Made by a program: the position numbers and the translations under genes | In this document: piece after piece, positions 1-6,778 of the stretch | Numbering within the stretch: position 1 is the stretch's first letter | Layout: every line of letters starts with the position of its first letter | The notes under the pieces: generated by a model | Seen by the model: only the letters and a program-made list of their open reading frames with translations | What the model was told of the DNA's origin: nothing | Databases searched by the model: none | Origin: an uncultured Mollicutes bacterium | GTDB lineage: Bacteria > Bacillota_I > Bacilli_A > MAG-NZ | NCBI GenBank assembly: GCA_913064935.1 | Contig: CAJYBF010000019.1 | Coordinates: 1-9,801 of the forward strand | Length of the DNA: 9,801 nt | Direction: 5' to 3'

Positions 1-162
1 ACAATTAAGTCGCATAGTGACAAAGGTATTTACACTGACGCCCCTTATGTAGAATTAATGAAAAACGTTGACTCGCTTGATAGATATTTACATGGAATTG
101 AAACTCAAGGCAATCATCTGGATAGACTTAAAATAACGTTTGATCTTTTTGATTTAGGTTAA
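1..162 (+). CDS. C-terminal end of an unrecognised protein (5' truncated)
   Basis: Frame 1 is open from the window edge to a TAA at 160-162 and encodes 53 residues ending in KITFDLFDLG. The fragment is hydrophilic, with a charged helical-looking stretch (YVELMKNVDSLDRYLHGIE), and has no membrane segment or motif that I can place in a family. Coding status is inferred from the open frame up to the edge and from the hairpin that follows 50 bp downstream in the right place for a terminator. It converges with the leftward operon. Its function cannot be stated from this piece. Confidence 0.6.
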   Translation, partial: TIKSHSDKGIYTDAPYVELMKNVDSLDRYLHGIETQGNHLDRLKITFDLFDLG

Positions 163-212
163 TTTATCAATTACTTATTTACGAGTTAGAATTGTTAAAA
201 AGCTTTTACAAA

Positions 213-243
213 AAAAAGAGCACGCTAATTGCATGCTCTTTTT
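213..243. terminator. Bidirectional intrinsic terminator between convergent genes
   Basis: The arms AAAAAGAGCACGC (213-225) and GCATGCTCTTTTT (231-243) pair with one C/A mismatch (223/233) around the loop TAATT. Reading leftward, the stem is followed by an uninterrupted run of seven T; reading rightward it ends in five T. It lies 20 bp past the stop of the leftward ATPase gene and 50 bp past the stop of the rightward fragment. It can serve both genes, with the longer T run favouring the leftward operon. Confidence 0.88.
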
Positions 244-262
244 GGTCGGTTTTTATTGCTCG

Positions 263-1252
263 TTAAGCAGTCCTTTTTTTAATAAGATTGCATGCTGCAA
301 AATGATCAGTTTCTATTTCCAATAACTCTGGATGATCTTTATCGCATTCATCTACCTTCAAATAACATCTAGAACAAAATCTGCAACCATCAGGTGGATT
401 GATAGGTGAAGGTATATCGCCTTCTAAAATAATAGGATCATCATCCTTCACAGCACTTAATAATGCTTTGGTGTATGGATGGATTGGATTGTTAAAAATT
501 TCATCAACTTCACCGTATTCAACAATTTCTCCTAAGTACATTACAGCTACGTGTGTGCTAATGTTACGCACAACAGCTAAATTGTGAGAAATGAACAAGT
601 ATGTTAAATTCAGTTCTTTTTGTAAATCAAGAAGCAAATTTAGTATTTGAGCATGAATCGATACATCAAGAGCAGACACTGGTTCATCACAAATAAGAAA
701 CTCAGGATTTAACGCAATAGCGCGAGCAATCGCAATTCTCTGTCTTTGTCCACCACTGAAATTAAAGATGTGGCGGTCTTTATCTCGTACTGATAATCCA
801 ACTAATTTAAGAAGTCTCTCTACGTGATTTGCGATTTCTAATTCCGATATATTTTTTCTAATTCTAAAAGGTTCGGAAATAATATCCTTTATTGTGAACC
901 GTGGATTTAGAGAAGAATATGGATCTTGAAATATCAATTGCATATTATTTCTAATTTTCTTATAATCTGCGTTTGATACCTCATAAAGATCTTGATCCTT
1001 GTATCTAACTTTTCCACCAGTAGGTGTAATTAGTCCGATTAATGTGTTAGCAAGAGTGGTTTTACCACATCCTGACTCCCCGACAAGCGCAACACAAGAA
1101 CCTCTAGCGATTTTTAGTGATACATTACTAACCGCACTAACGATATCTTTCTTCCACCAAGCTAATCCTCTCGAAATCGGAAAATCAACAGACAAGTTCT
1201 CAACTTCAATTAAAATTTCTTCTTCAATTGCTTTTTTAATATCATCTGCCAT
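263..1252 (-). CDS. oppF: Oligopeptide/dipeptide ABC importer ATPase, OppF/DppF type
   Basis: This is one of the two ATPases that power the Opp/Dpp-type importer from the cytosolic face of the membrane. The 329-residue product has Walker A GESGCGKTT (58-66), the Q-loop glutamine 109, the signature FSGGQRQR (165-172), Walker B FLICDE (185-190), the D-loop SALD (193-196) and the H-loop histidine 223. The family's C-terminal oligopeptide-transporter extension starts at NNPIHPYT (254-261). It carries cysteines 290, 293, 296, 303 and 321, the region that binds a [4Fe-4S] cluster in DppD-type ATPases. The start is the ATG at 1252: GGGAGGAG sits 7 bases before it, whereas a frame extension to 1291 has no such site and runs deep into the preceding gene. 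It overlaps the stop of the upstream ATPase gene only by its leader (2 bp gap), so the ribosome binding site lies inside that gene. It is the last gene of the operon. OppF versus DppF cannot be separated, so the symbol is generic. Confidence 0.93.
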   Translation of the reverse strand: MADDIKKAIEEEILIEVENLSVDFPISRGLAWWKKDIVSAVSNVSLKIARGSCVALVGESGCGKTTLANTLIGLITPTGGKVRYKDQDLYEVSNADYKKIRNNMQLIFQDPYSSLNPRFTIKDIISEPFRIRKNISELEIANHVERLLKLVGLSVRDKDRHIFNFSGGQRQRIAIARAIALNPEFLICDEPVSALDVSIHAQILNLLLDLQKELNLTYLFISHNLAVVRNISTHVAVMYLGEIVEYGEVDEIFNNPIHPYTKALLSAVKDDDPIILEGDIPSPINPPDGCRFCSRCYLKVDECDKDHPELLEIETDHFAACNLIKKRTA

Positions 1253-1254
1253 AA

Positions 1255-2244
1255 TTATTCTCCTCCCGCATCTTCGATAGGATTCCAACACCTAACAGAT
1301 CTATACTCGCTTAGATTCTCAAATGCGGGCATATGTAACTTACATATCTCCGGATCATGATTAGAACATCTAGGCTTAAAATAACACCCTTCTGGTTTAT
1401 TAAGTGGGTGAGGTACGTTGTCCGGTATTTGAGTGAATTCTTCTTTAGTTTTTCCTATTTTCGGCATTGAATTAATCAATCCTTTAGTATAAGGATGTCT
1501 AGGATTATTAAACACTTGATCAGTAGGACCCTCTTCAACGATCTTTCCCGAATACATAACATAAACTCTATCGGCAGTTCGTTTCACAACGGATAAATCA
1601 TGCGTTATCAATACTAGCGCCATGCCGTTTTTCCTCTGCAAATCTTTAAGTAATTTTAAGATTTGCGACTCAATCGTAACATCTAAAGCTGTTGTAGGTT
1701 CATCAGCAATCATCATTTTAGGATTACTTGCAAATGACATTCCAATCAAAGCTCTTTGACGCATCCCACCAGATAGTTGGTGAGGGTAATCATGATATCT
1801 TTTCGCAGGAGATGGAACTCCCACCAATCTTAATATCTCAATCGAAGCCGCTTTTGCATCCGCTTTTGAGTAGCCCAATTTCTTAATGTATATTTCATCA
1901 ATCTGACGACCCACTTTAATAACCGGATTTAATGCACTTAAAGCGTCTTGAAAAATCATTGTCATTTCAGTACCAACAATTTCTTTCATCTGTTTATCTG
2001 TATAATTCGAAATATCTTTTCCATCAAACTCATGAACTCTTGTGTCAATAATAGCTGGAGGAGTTGTTAATAATTTCATAAAAGCAAGTGAAGAAACACT
2101 CTTACCACATCCACTTTCACCTACAAGAGCAACACATTCGCCCTTACTAACTTCAAAGTCGATTCCTTCTACAGCTTTTATAATTCCTCTTTCAGTTGGG
2201 AAAATTACTTTCAATGAACGAATCTTTAATACTTTATCACTCAT
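1255..2244 (-). CDS. oppD: Oligopeptide/dipeptide ABC importer ATPase, OppD/DppD type
   Basis: This is the partner ATPase of the same importer, 329 residues, which is normal for the family. Visible motifs are Walker A GESGCGKS (42-49), the Q-loop glutamine 99, the signature LSGGMRQR (157-164), Walker B MMIADE (177-182), the D-loop TALD (185-188) and the H-loop histidine 215. The C-terminal extension begins at NNPRHPYT (246-253) and has cysteines 287, 293, 301 and 319, the spacing expected for the [4Fe-4S] site described in DppD-type subunits. The order D then F, with the LSGGMRQR and FSGGQRQR signatures respectively, is the usual one for Opp/Dpp operons. The ATG at 2244 overlaps the end of the permease gene by 8 bp and has a G-rich site (GGGGGGAT) a few bases upstream, which suggests translational coupling. 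Confidence 0.93.
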   Translation of the reverse strand: MSDKVLKIRSLKVIFPTERGIIKAVEGIDFEVSKGECVALVGESGCGKSVSSLAFMKLLTTPPAIIDTRVHEFDGKDISNYTDKQMKEIVGTEMTMIFQDALSALNPVIKVGRQIDEIYIKKLGYSKADAKAASIEILRLVGVPSPAKRYHDYPHQLSGGMRQRALIGMSFASNPKMMIADEPTTALDVTIESQILKLLKDLQRKNGMALVLITHDLSVVKRTADRVYVMYSGKIVEEGPTDQVFNNPRHPYTKGLINSMPKIGKTKEEFTQIPDNVPHPLNKPEGCYFKPRCSNHDPEICKLHMPAFENLSEYRSVRCWNPIEDAGGE

Positions 2245-3244
2245 TTTCTATCCCCCCAACGTTATCTGCCGCTTCCATTTGTTCGAATAATTCTTTAATA
2301 TATGTTCCGCTTAATGTCTTAAGAACTTTATATTGACTATTACTAGATTTCATTCTTGGATTGAAAATCTCTTCAAGAGAGAAACCAATTAACATGAATG
2401 CACTAACTGAAGCGAATATACCGATACCTGGAGCTATAATCCACCACCAGTAACCTAGCAAGAAAGCACCACTACTTTGTGCTTCTGCAAGCATTTTACC
2501 CCAACTAATAAACTCTGTATTTCCTAGTCCTAAGAAACTAAGCCCCGCTTCAGCGATCATTACTCCTGCAGCCGTCATAGCTGTATTCATAATTAGCTGA
2601 TTAGAAACACCTGGTAAGATATGCTTTGTCATAACGTACCATTTCCCGCCCCCAAACAATTCGGCGCTTTTAACGTAATTTGTATTCTTTATTGTTAACA
2701 CTTGTGATCTTACCACTCTCGATAATCCTGCCCATCCAAATAAAGTAAAGATGAAGATAAGCATTGCGTAACTTTTTCCAAATAAATTCGTCAACACAAT
2801 CGTGATTGGTAGTGTTGGAATAACCAACATAACATCTACGACTCTCATTATAATTGCATCAGGAAGTTTTCCTAAATAACCCGCAGCAATTCCAATTATT
2901 GCTCCTGTAAAAGAAATAAGGATAGCCGTTATTATACATATAGACATCGATACTCTTGCTCCATAAATAAGCATTGAGAATATATCCTGTCCATAAGAAG
3001 TTGTTCCTAAAAAGTATTCAGTTGATGGTCCGACTCCTCGGGCACCTCTTTGTAATACGTCGTAAGGATCATAAGGAGCAAGGAATGGAGCAAAAATAGC
3101 TATAAGTGAAATCATCACTACAAGAATTAACCCAATTCTTCCCTTTTTATGATTCCATATCTTTATAATCATTTGACCTAAAGTAATCAGTGTATTTAAT
3201 AGACTTTTAGCAATAGCGAAAATTATGTTGTTTTTATACTTCAT
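2237..3244 (-). CDS. oppC: Oligopeptide/dipeptide ABC importer permease, OppC/DppC type
   Basis: This is the second membrane subunit of the importer, 335 residues. It has an N-terminal hydrophobic anchor (about 37-57, ending in FAPFLAPYDP, typical of the OppC N-terminal domain), a periplasm-side segment with FLGTTSYGQDIFSMLIYGAR (78-97), and further membrane segments near 102-125, 137-157, 160-175, 215-240 and 263-290. The EAA-type loop that docks on the ATPases is at 189-213 (VKSAELFGGG, then HILPG). It begins in an ATGA overlap with the stop of the upstream permease gene. Two features differ from the family norm: a long basic, hydrophobic N-terminal lead of about 35 residues before the usual first segment, and a charged tail of about 37 residues after FNPRMK, where OppC proteins normally stop. 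The substrate cannot be read from the sequence. Confidence 0.92.
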   Translation of the reverse strand: MKYKNNIIFAIAKSLLNTLITLGQMIIKIWNHKKGRIGLILVVMISLIAIFAPFLAPYDPYDVLQRGARGVGPSTEYFLGTTSYGQDIFSMLIYGARVSMSICIITAILISFTGAIIGIAAGYLGKLPDAIIMRVVDVMLVIPTLPITIVLTNLFGKSYAMLIFIFTLFGWAGLSRVVRSQVLTIKNTNYVKSAELFGGGKWYVMTKHILPGVSNQLIMNTAMTAAGVMIAEAGLSFLGLGNTEFISWGKMLAEAQSSGAFLLGYWWWIIAPGIGIFASVSAFMLIGFSLEEIFNPRMKSSNSQYKVLKTLSGTYIKELFEQMEAADNVGGIENE

Positions 3245-4242
3245 CGTCTACCACCATCCTGAACTCTTGGGTCTAGTACAAAGTATAATAAATCAGCAGT
3301 TAAGTTTGCTAATAAAGCAATTGAAGAAAGGAATAACATAACACCCATCATTAGCGGATAATCGCTATTCAGATTTGCGTTGATGAATAAAGTTCCCATT
3401 CCATTCCAATTGAATACTTTTTCTATAACTACTGCTCCACCAATTAAACCACTTAGTCCCATCATAAATCTTGTTACGATAGGTAATAAATAATTTGTTA
3501 AAGTATGGCTATATAGGATTCTACTATTAGATAATCCCTTAGCTCTAGCAGTTAAGATGTAGTCATCAGAAGAGACGACGATAACACTATTTCTAGTACT
3601 TACTGCGTAACCAACAATTCCACCAATCCTCATACTGATAATTGGCAATGCAGCATTATATAAAACATTTCCGATTTCAGCTAACGACCAGTCAAATGAG
3701 GTCATCATCTCTGAATCTGCGTAGCATGGGAATATTCCTAATCCAAACCCCAAAACCATTGATAATATTAATGCGATAATAAATGACGGCAGTGCTGTTA
3801 GCACTGTAGACGAGGCTAAAAGAGCCGTGTCGGCGAGCCTTCCTCTTTGATTTGCTGCAAACGTTCCATAAGTAATACCAAAAAATGCGGATATTACCAT
3901 TGTTGATACAGATAACACCAATGTCCACGGAAGTCTTTCTAAAATCATTTCCATAACTTTTGGTCTACCAGGTTGAAACGAATTCCCTAAATCCCCTGAA
4001 AACAGTCTTTTTACATATTCTGCATATTGTGCTAAATTTGATTTATCAAATCCGTATTGCTCTCTAGTTAAGGCTTTTATCTCATCATATTCTTCATCTG
4101 TCATTGACCCCAGCTGAGGAGGATAATACCTCTCAGCTGGATCATCAACACCGATTCTCGGAATAAAGAAATTTAGCGTAATTACTGCTAGAAATATCAA
4201 TACTGTATGTAATATTCTCTTTATTACGTAATCTATTTTCAT
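3241..4242 (-). CDS. oppB: Oligopeptide/dipeptide ABC importer permease, OppB/DppB type
   Basis: This is the first membrane subunit of the importer, 333 residues. It starts with a membrane segment at about 7-28 (IKRILHTVLIFLAVITLNFFIPR). An extracytoplasmic loop follows, containing REQYGFDKSNLAQYAEYVKRL and GDLGNSF, the hallmark loop of OppB/DppB proteins. Membrane segments follow at about 104-130, 138-173, 200-222, 252-275 and 296-322. The EAA loop lies at 227-253 (DYILTARAKGLSNSRIL, then LLPIV), and the protein ends in the family-typical LLYFVLDPRV. The start ATG at 4242 is only 3 bp past the stop of the binding-protein gene and has AGAAGG about 10 bases upstream, inside the end of that gene. 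Its 5' coding region contains a strong hairpin at 4110-4140, described separately. Confidence 0.93.
   Translation of the reverse strand: MKIDYVIKRILHTVLIFLAVITLNFFIPRIGVDDPAERYYPPQLGSMTDEEYDEIKALTREQYGFDKSNLAQYAEYVKRLFSGDLGNSFQPGRPKVMEMILERLPWTLVLSVSTMVISAFFGITYGTFAANQRGRLADTALLASSTVLTALPSFIIALILSMVLGFGLGIFPCYADSEMMTSFDWSLAEIGNVLYNAALPIISMRIGGIVGYAVSTRNSVIVVSSDDYILTARAKGLSNSRILYSHTLTNYLLPIVTRFMMGLSGLIGGAVVIEKVFNWNGMGTLFINANLNSDYPLMMGVMLFLSSIALLANLTADLLYFVLDPRVQDGGRR
4110..4140 (-). other. Strong stem-loop inside the 5' part of the first permease gene
   Basis: CCAGCTGAG (4110-4118) pairs with CTCAGCTGG (4132-4140), and AGG (4120-4122) pairs with CCT (4129-4131). G4119 is bulged and the loop is ATAATA, giving 12 pairs in all. 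It is unusually GC-rich for this region. No T run follows on the minus strand, so it is not an intrinsic terminator. It begins about 100 bases after the permease start and just downstream of the binding-protein gene. A role in shielding the upstream mRNA is an inference. Confidence 0.5.
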
Positions 4243-4245
4243 ATT

Positions 4246-6030
4246 TTATTGCCTTCTCGTTAAATTTTGTAGTGACTCGTCATTGTAGATACCTGTACCT
4301 TTTACACTTACCCAACCACTAAATACATCTGTTCGATATGCCGATGACATACTCGATGTGTATAATGGTATTTTATAATTTAGAGCTGCAATATCGCTTT
4401 GTAGTTCTTTTATTAATTCTATTTTTCTATCATAGTTTAAAGTTGAACGCATTTCATTAACCTTTGCAGCTAAGTCCTCGTCAACTACTCTTCCGTAATT
4501 CGAAGAATACCCTACTGTTACAAAATGTGCTCTCATCATCATATCGACGTTCGACATTATAAATGAAACTCCTTGGATAGTCATATCGAAATCACCTAGG
4601 TAGAAATAATCCTTTGTTGCATTATTTCCTCCTTCATGATAAACAATTTCAATTCCAACTTGCTCAAATAGCACCTGGATATAGTTGATTGTAGTTTTCA
4701 AGCCAGGGTTAGATGTAATTTCAAATCTTAAGCTAACACCGTCCTTACTTCTAAACTTATCTCCATCTTCCACTAAGTATCCCGCAGCATCTAATAACTG
4801 ATTAGCCTTAGCTAAGTCAATCTTGTTAAACGGCAGAGTATCATTGACATATTTATTGTTTTCATCAAACAATCCTCCTCTAACCATAGAACCTTGTCCG
4901 TCTAACGATTCACTAATCAAATATTCTTGATCAATCGCTAACTTGATAGCTTCACGTAGTATTGGATCTTTAAGAAGTTCTCTTTCAGGAGTAGAATATT
5001 TCTCAGGAACATTAACATTCAATGTTAATGCTTGCACATAAGCGCTTGATGAAGTATCCACTGACACATTTTCGTTTTCACTCAAATTATCAACATATAT
5101 GTTACTCACAGAAGAGTTAATAACATCTATATCTCCTTCTTTAATTGCATTGATCGCAACAATTTCATCTAAGTAGTTTATAAATTTGATTCCTTCAACT
5201 TTGTAAAGAATACCTCCATCATCATCTTTTAAATGATAATCGTCTCTTCTTTCAAGCACAATAACTCCAGGTCCAGAGTTATCTACATTTAGAGTGAAAG
5301 GACCAGAACCCATTGGATTCTTAAATAGATACATCAATTCCTCAGTAGGGCTTGTAGTATTCAGTTTCAGTTCCTGAGATATAATATTATATTCTTGTTC
5401 TGGTAATATCAATATGGTTGTAAATAAAGGAGTGATTGCTCCTAATACTTTATCCACATGAAAATATACAACATTACTATCCTCCTCAGTGAACTCATAG
5501 TCACCTGGGTGATTTACAGTAAATATTCCTTGTCTAACTAATTCACCTGATCTATCGGCATTATAATCATGTTTTAAGTCACCAGTCCATGCTAACGTAC
5601 CTGCATGGTTACTTCTACTAAAATCAGATGCTAAATCAAATGTAAGGTAAATGTCTTCAGTAGTTACTGGTGTACCATTACTCCATGTTGCTAATTCATC
5701 AATTTCAACTCTTACTTCTAAATAATCTTGATCCTGCGGAACTTGATCTGGTTCAACTACATACTCCCATGACTTTCCTAAAACTGGTAGAAACTCATCA
5801 TTTTCCTCATCATAAGAAAATAGTGTTGAATAAATCATGCTAGAAACAGTTGGCGAAATACCTTGGTTCGATAACCAAGGCATAAACACCGCTGGAAAAC
5901 CTGCTGAGATATATCCAACATATAAGCTATCATCTGATCTTGAATCAGACTTATCATTTTGATTACAGCCTGTAAGTAGGATACCCATGGAAATAATTAA
6001 TAGAAGTAAAAGGATGCGATTTTTCTTCAT
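4246..6030 (-). CDS. oppA: Extracellular solute-binding lipoprotein, peptide/nickel-binding family (SBP family 5)
   Basis: This is the substrate-capturing subunit of the importer, anchored to the outer face of the membrane. The 594-residue product has a lipoprotein signal peptide: KKNR, a hydrophobic core, then the lipobox LTGC with lipidated Cys22, followed by a polar Asn/Asp/Ser linker. Family 5 landmarks appear in order: WSNGTPVTTEDIYLTFDLA (116-134), GSGPF (251-255), LREAIKLAIDQEYLI near 368-382, the AxxLLDAAGY segment near 408-417, and KIPLY near 553-557. These match OppA/DppA-type proteins, and the length is within their upper range. The ligand, peptide or otherwise, cannot be predicted. 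AAAGGA precedes the ATG at 6030 by about 10 bases, in a 48-bp gap that shows no clear terminator or promoter. The gene leads the transporter block. The symbol reflects family position, not proven specificity. Confidence 0.9.
   Translation of the reverse strand: MKKNRILLLLLIISMGILLTGCNQNDKSDSRSDDSLYVGYISAGFPAVFMPWLSNQGISPTVSSMIYSTLFSYDEENDEFLPVLGKSWEYVVEPDQVPQDQDYLEVRVEIDELATWSNGTPVTTEDIYLTFDLASDFSRSNHAGTLAWTGDLKHDYNADRSGELVRQGIFTVNHPGDYEFTEEDSNVVYFHVDKVLGAITPLFTTILILPEQEYNIISQELKLNTTSPTEELMYLFKNPMGSGPFTLNVDNSGPGVIVLERRDDYHLKDDDGGILYKVEGIKFINYLDEIVAINAIKEGDIDVINSSVSNIYVDNLSENENVSVDTSSSAYVQALTLNVNVPEKYSTPERELLKDPILREAIKLAIDQEYLISESLDGQGSMVRGGLFDENNKYVNDTLPFNKIDLAKANQLLDAAGYLVEDGDKFRSKDGVSLRFEITSNPGLKTTINYIQVLFEQVGIEIVYHEGGNNATKDYFYLGDFDMTIQGVSFIMSNVDMMMRAHFVTVGYSSNYGRVVDEDLAAKVNEMRSTLNYDRKIELIKELQSDIAALNYKIPLYTSSMSSAYRTDVFSGWVSVKGTGIYNDESLQNLTRRQ
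5861..5880. repeat. Perfect 8-bp inverted repeat in the binding-protein gene
   Basis: CCTTGGTT (5861-5868) and AACCAAGG (5873-5880) form a perfect stem with a 4-base loop CGAT. It lies about 150 bases inside the binding-protein coding region, in the codons for PWLSNQG. It may be incidental to the codons. No T run follows. Confidence 0.4.
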
Positions 6031-6078
6031 ATATAATCTATCCTTTCTTGACTAATTATTCATTGTATCTTTAATTAT

Positions 6079-6753
6079 TTAGATTGGATACTTCATTTGT
6101 TTACCAAATCCTGCTTTACTAGCAGAGTTATTGTAAACTTCTTCAATATGGAATACTAAAGCTGGTCTTTTTTCCCATCTTTCCATATTTGGAGCATGGT
6201 AAACATCGTGTTGAGCATTAATGAATTTTTTGTATAAACCATCGTCATCAATCTCTAATTTCCCTCTTAACTCATATGAAACTACTGGTGGCTGGTAGAA
6301 AATGTATGTCGCAATACCATTATCTTTTGCGTTTTGCCATGTATGGTTTTTAGCCATTTCCAATGTGATGATTTTTGTAAAGTCAATCGTATGTCTTATT
6401 GCTGGATCGTATAATACTTCAACAAGTAATTTAAGTCCTCTTTGACTATATTCTTTATCATCATTTTTATATGAATTAATATGCGTAATATATTTTTCTA
6501 AAACTTCTTCCATGTACTCTCTTTTTGGAACAAATCCTACACCTTTTATCGAAGCATTAAGACCACCTGGTCCATTTGTTACTAATGCTGGATTATGAGA
6601 TGTAAAGTTTAAAAATAATCTATCTCTACTTATATCTTCACCATTGTAAATAGCCATAACATTTTTAGCTCTTGTTTCAAAAGCCCATTTAAAGAAACTT
6701 TCTGATGATTGTAGTTCTCCTTCTTTTAATACTTCTTCCTTCATGTTTTTCAT
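6079..6753 (-). CDS. Cytosolic protein resembling FMN-binding split-barrel (pyridoxamine 5'-phosphate oxidase-like) proteins
   Basis: The 224-residue product has no signal peptide, membrane segment or cysteine, so it is probably a soluble cytosolic protein. Two stretches resemble split-barrel flavoproteins: ALVTNGPGGLNASIKGVGF (56-74), which fits the first strands and the small-residue motif of that fold, and NHTWQNAKDNG, ATYIFY, then SYELRGKLEI (136-168), which fits the conserved 'N..L..NG.A.Y.F...Y..RG' strand pair. Between them lies a helical-looking insert of about 55 residues (76-130) that the smaller family members lack. FMN binding is inferred from this resemblance alone; the cofactor residues cannot be confirmed by eye. 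The ATG at 6753 has GGGAG 8 bases upstream; an internal Met at position 4 is further from it. It sits 25 bp after the lipoprotein gene and 48 bp before the binding-protein gene in the same operon. An unrelated fold remains possible. Confidence 0.55.
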   Translation of the reverse strand: MKNMKEEVLKEGELQSSESFFKWAFETRAKNVMAIYNGEDISRDRLFLNFTSHNPALVTNGPGGLNASIKGVGFVPKREYMEEVLEKYITHINSYKNDDKEYSQRGLKLLVEVLYDPAIRHTIDFTKIITLEMAKNHTWQNAKDNGIATYIFYQPPVVSYELRGKLEIDDDGLYKKFINAQHDVYHAPNMERWEKRPALVFHIEEVYNNSASKAGFGKQMKYPI

Positions 6754-6778
6754 ATGTTGTTCTCCCTTTATAATTTTT

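Noticed and set aside
1253..1291. A 13-codon N-terminal extension of the OppF-type ATPase
   Set aside because: It lies inside the preceding ATPase gene in another frame and has no ribosome binding site. The ATG at 1252 has a strong GGGAGGAG site 7 bases upstream.
3790..3806. Inverted repeat CAGTGCT / AGCACTG in the first permease gene
   Set aside because: Seven-bp stem in the middle of well-conserved coding sequence with no T run and no positional meaning; probably a by-product of the codons.
6031..6078. Separate promoter for the binding-protein gene in the 48-bp gap
   Set aside because: TACAAT is present as a possible -10 box, but the matching -35 position is poor. Not strong enough to list.
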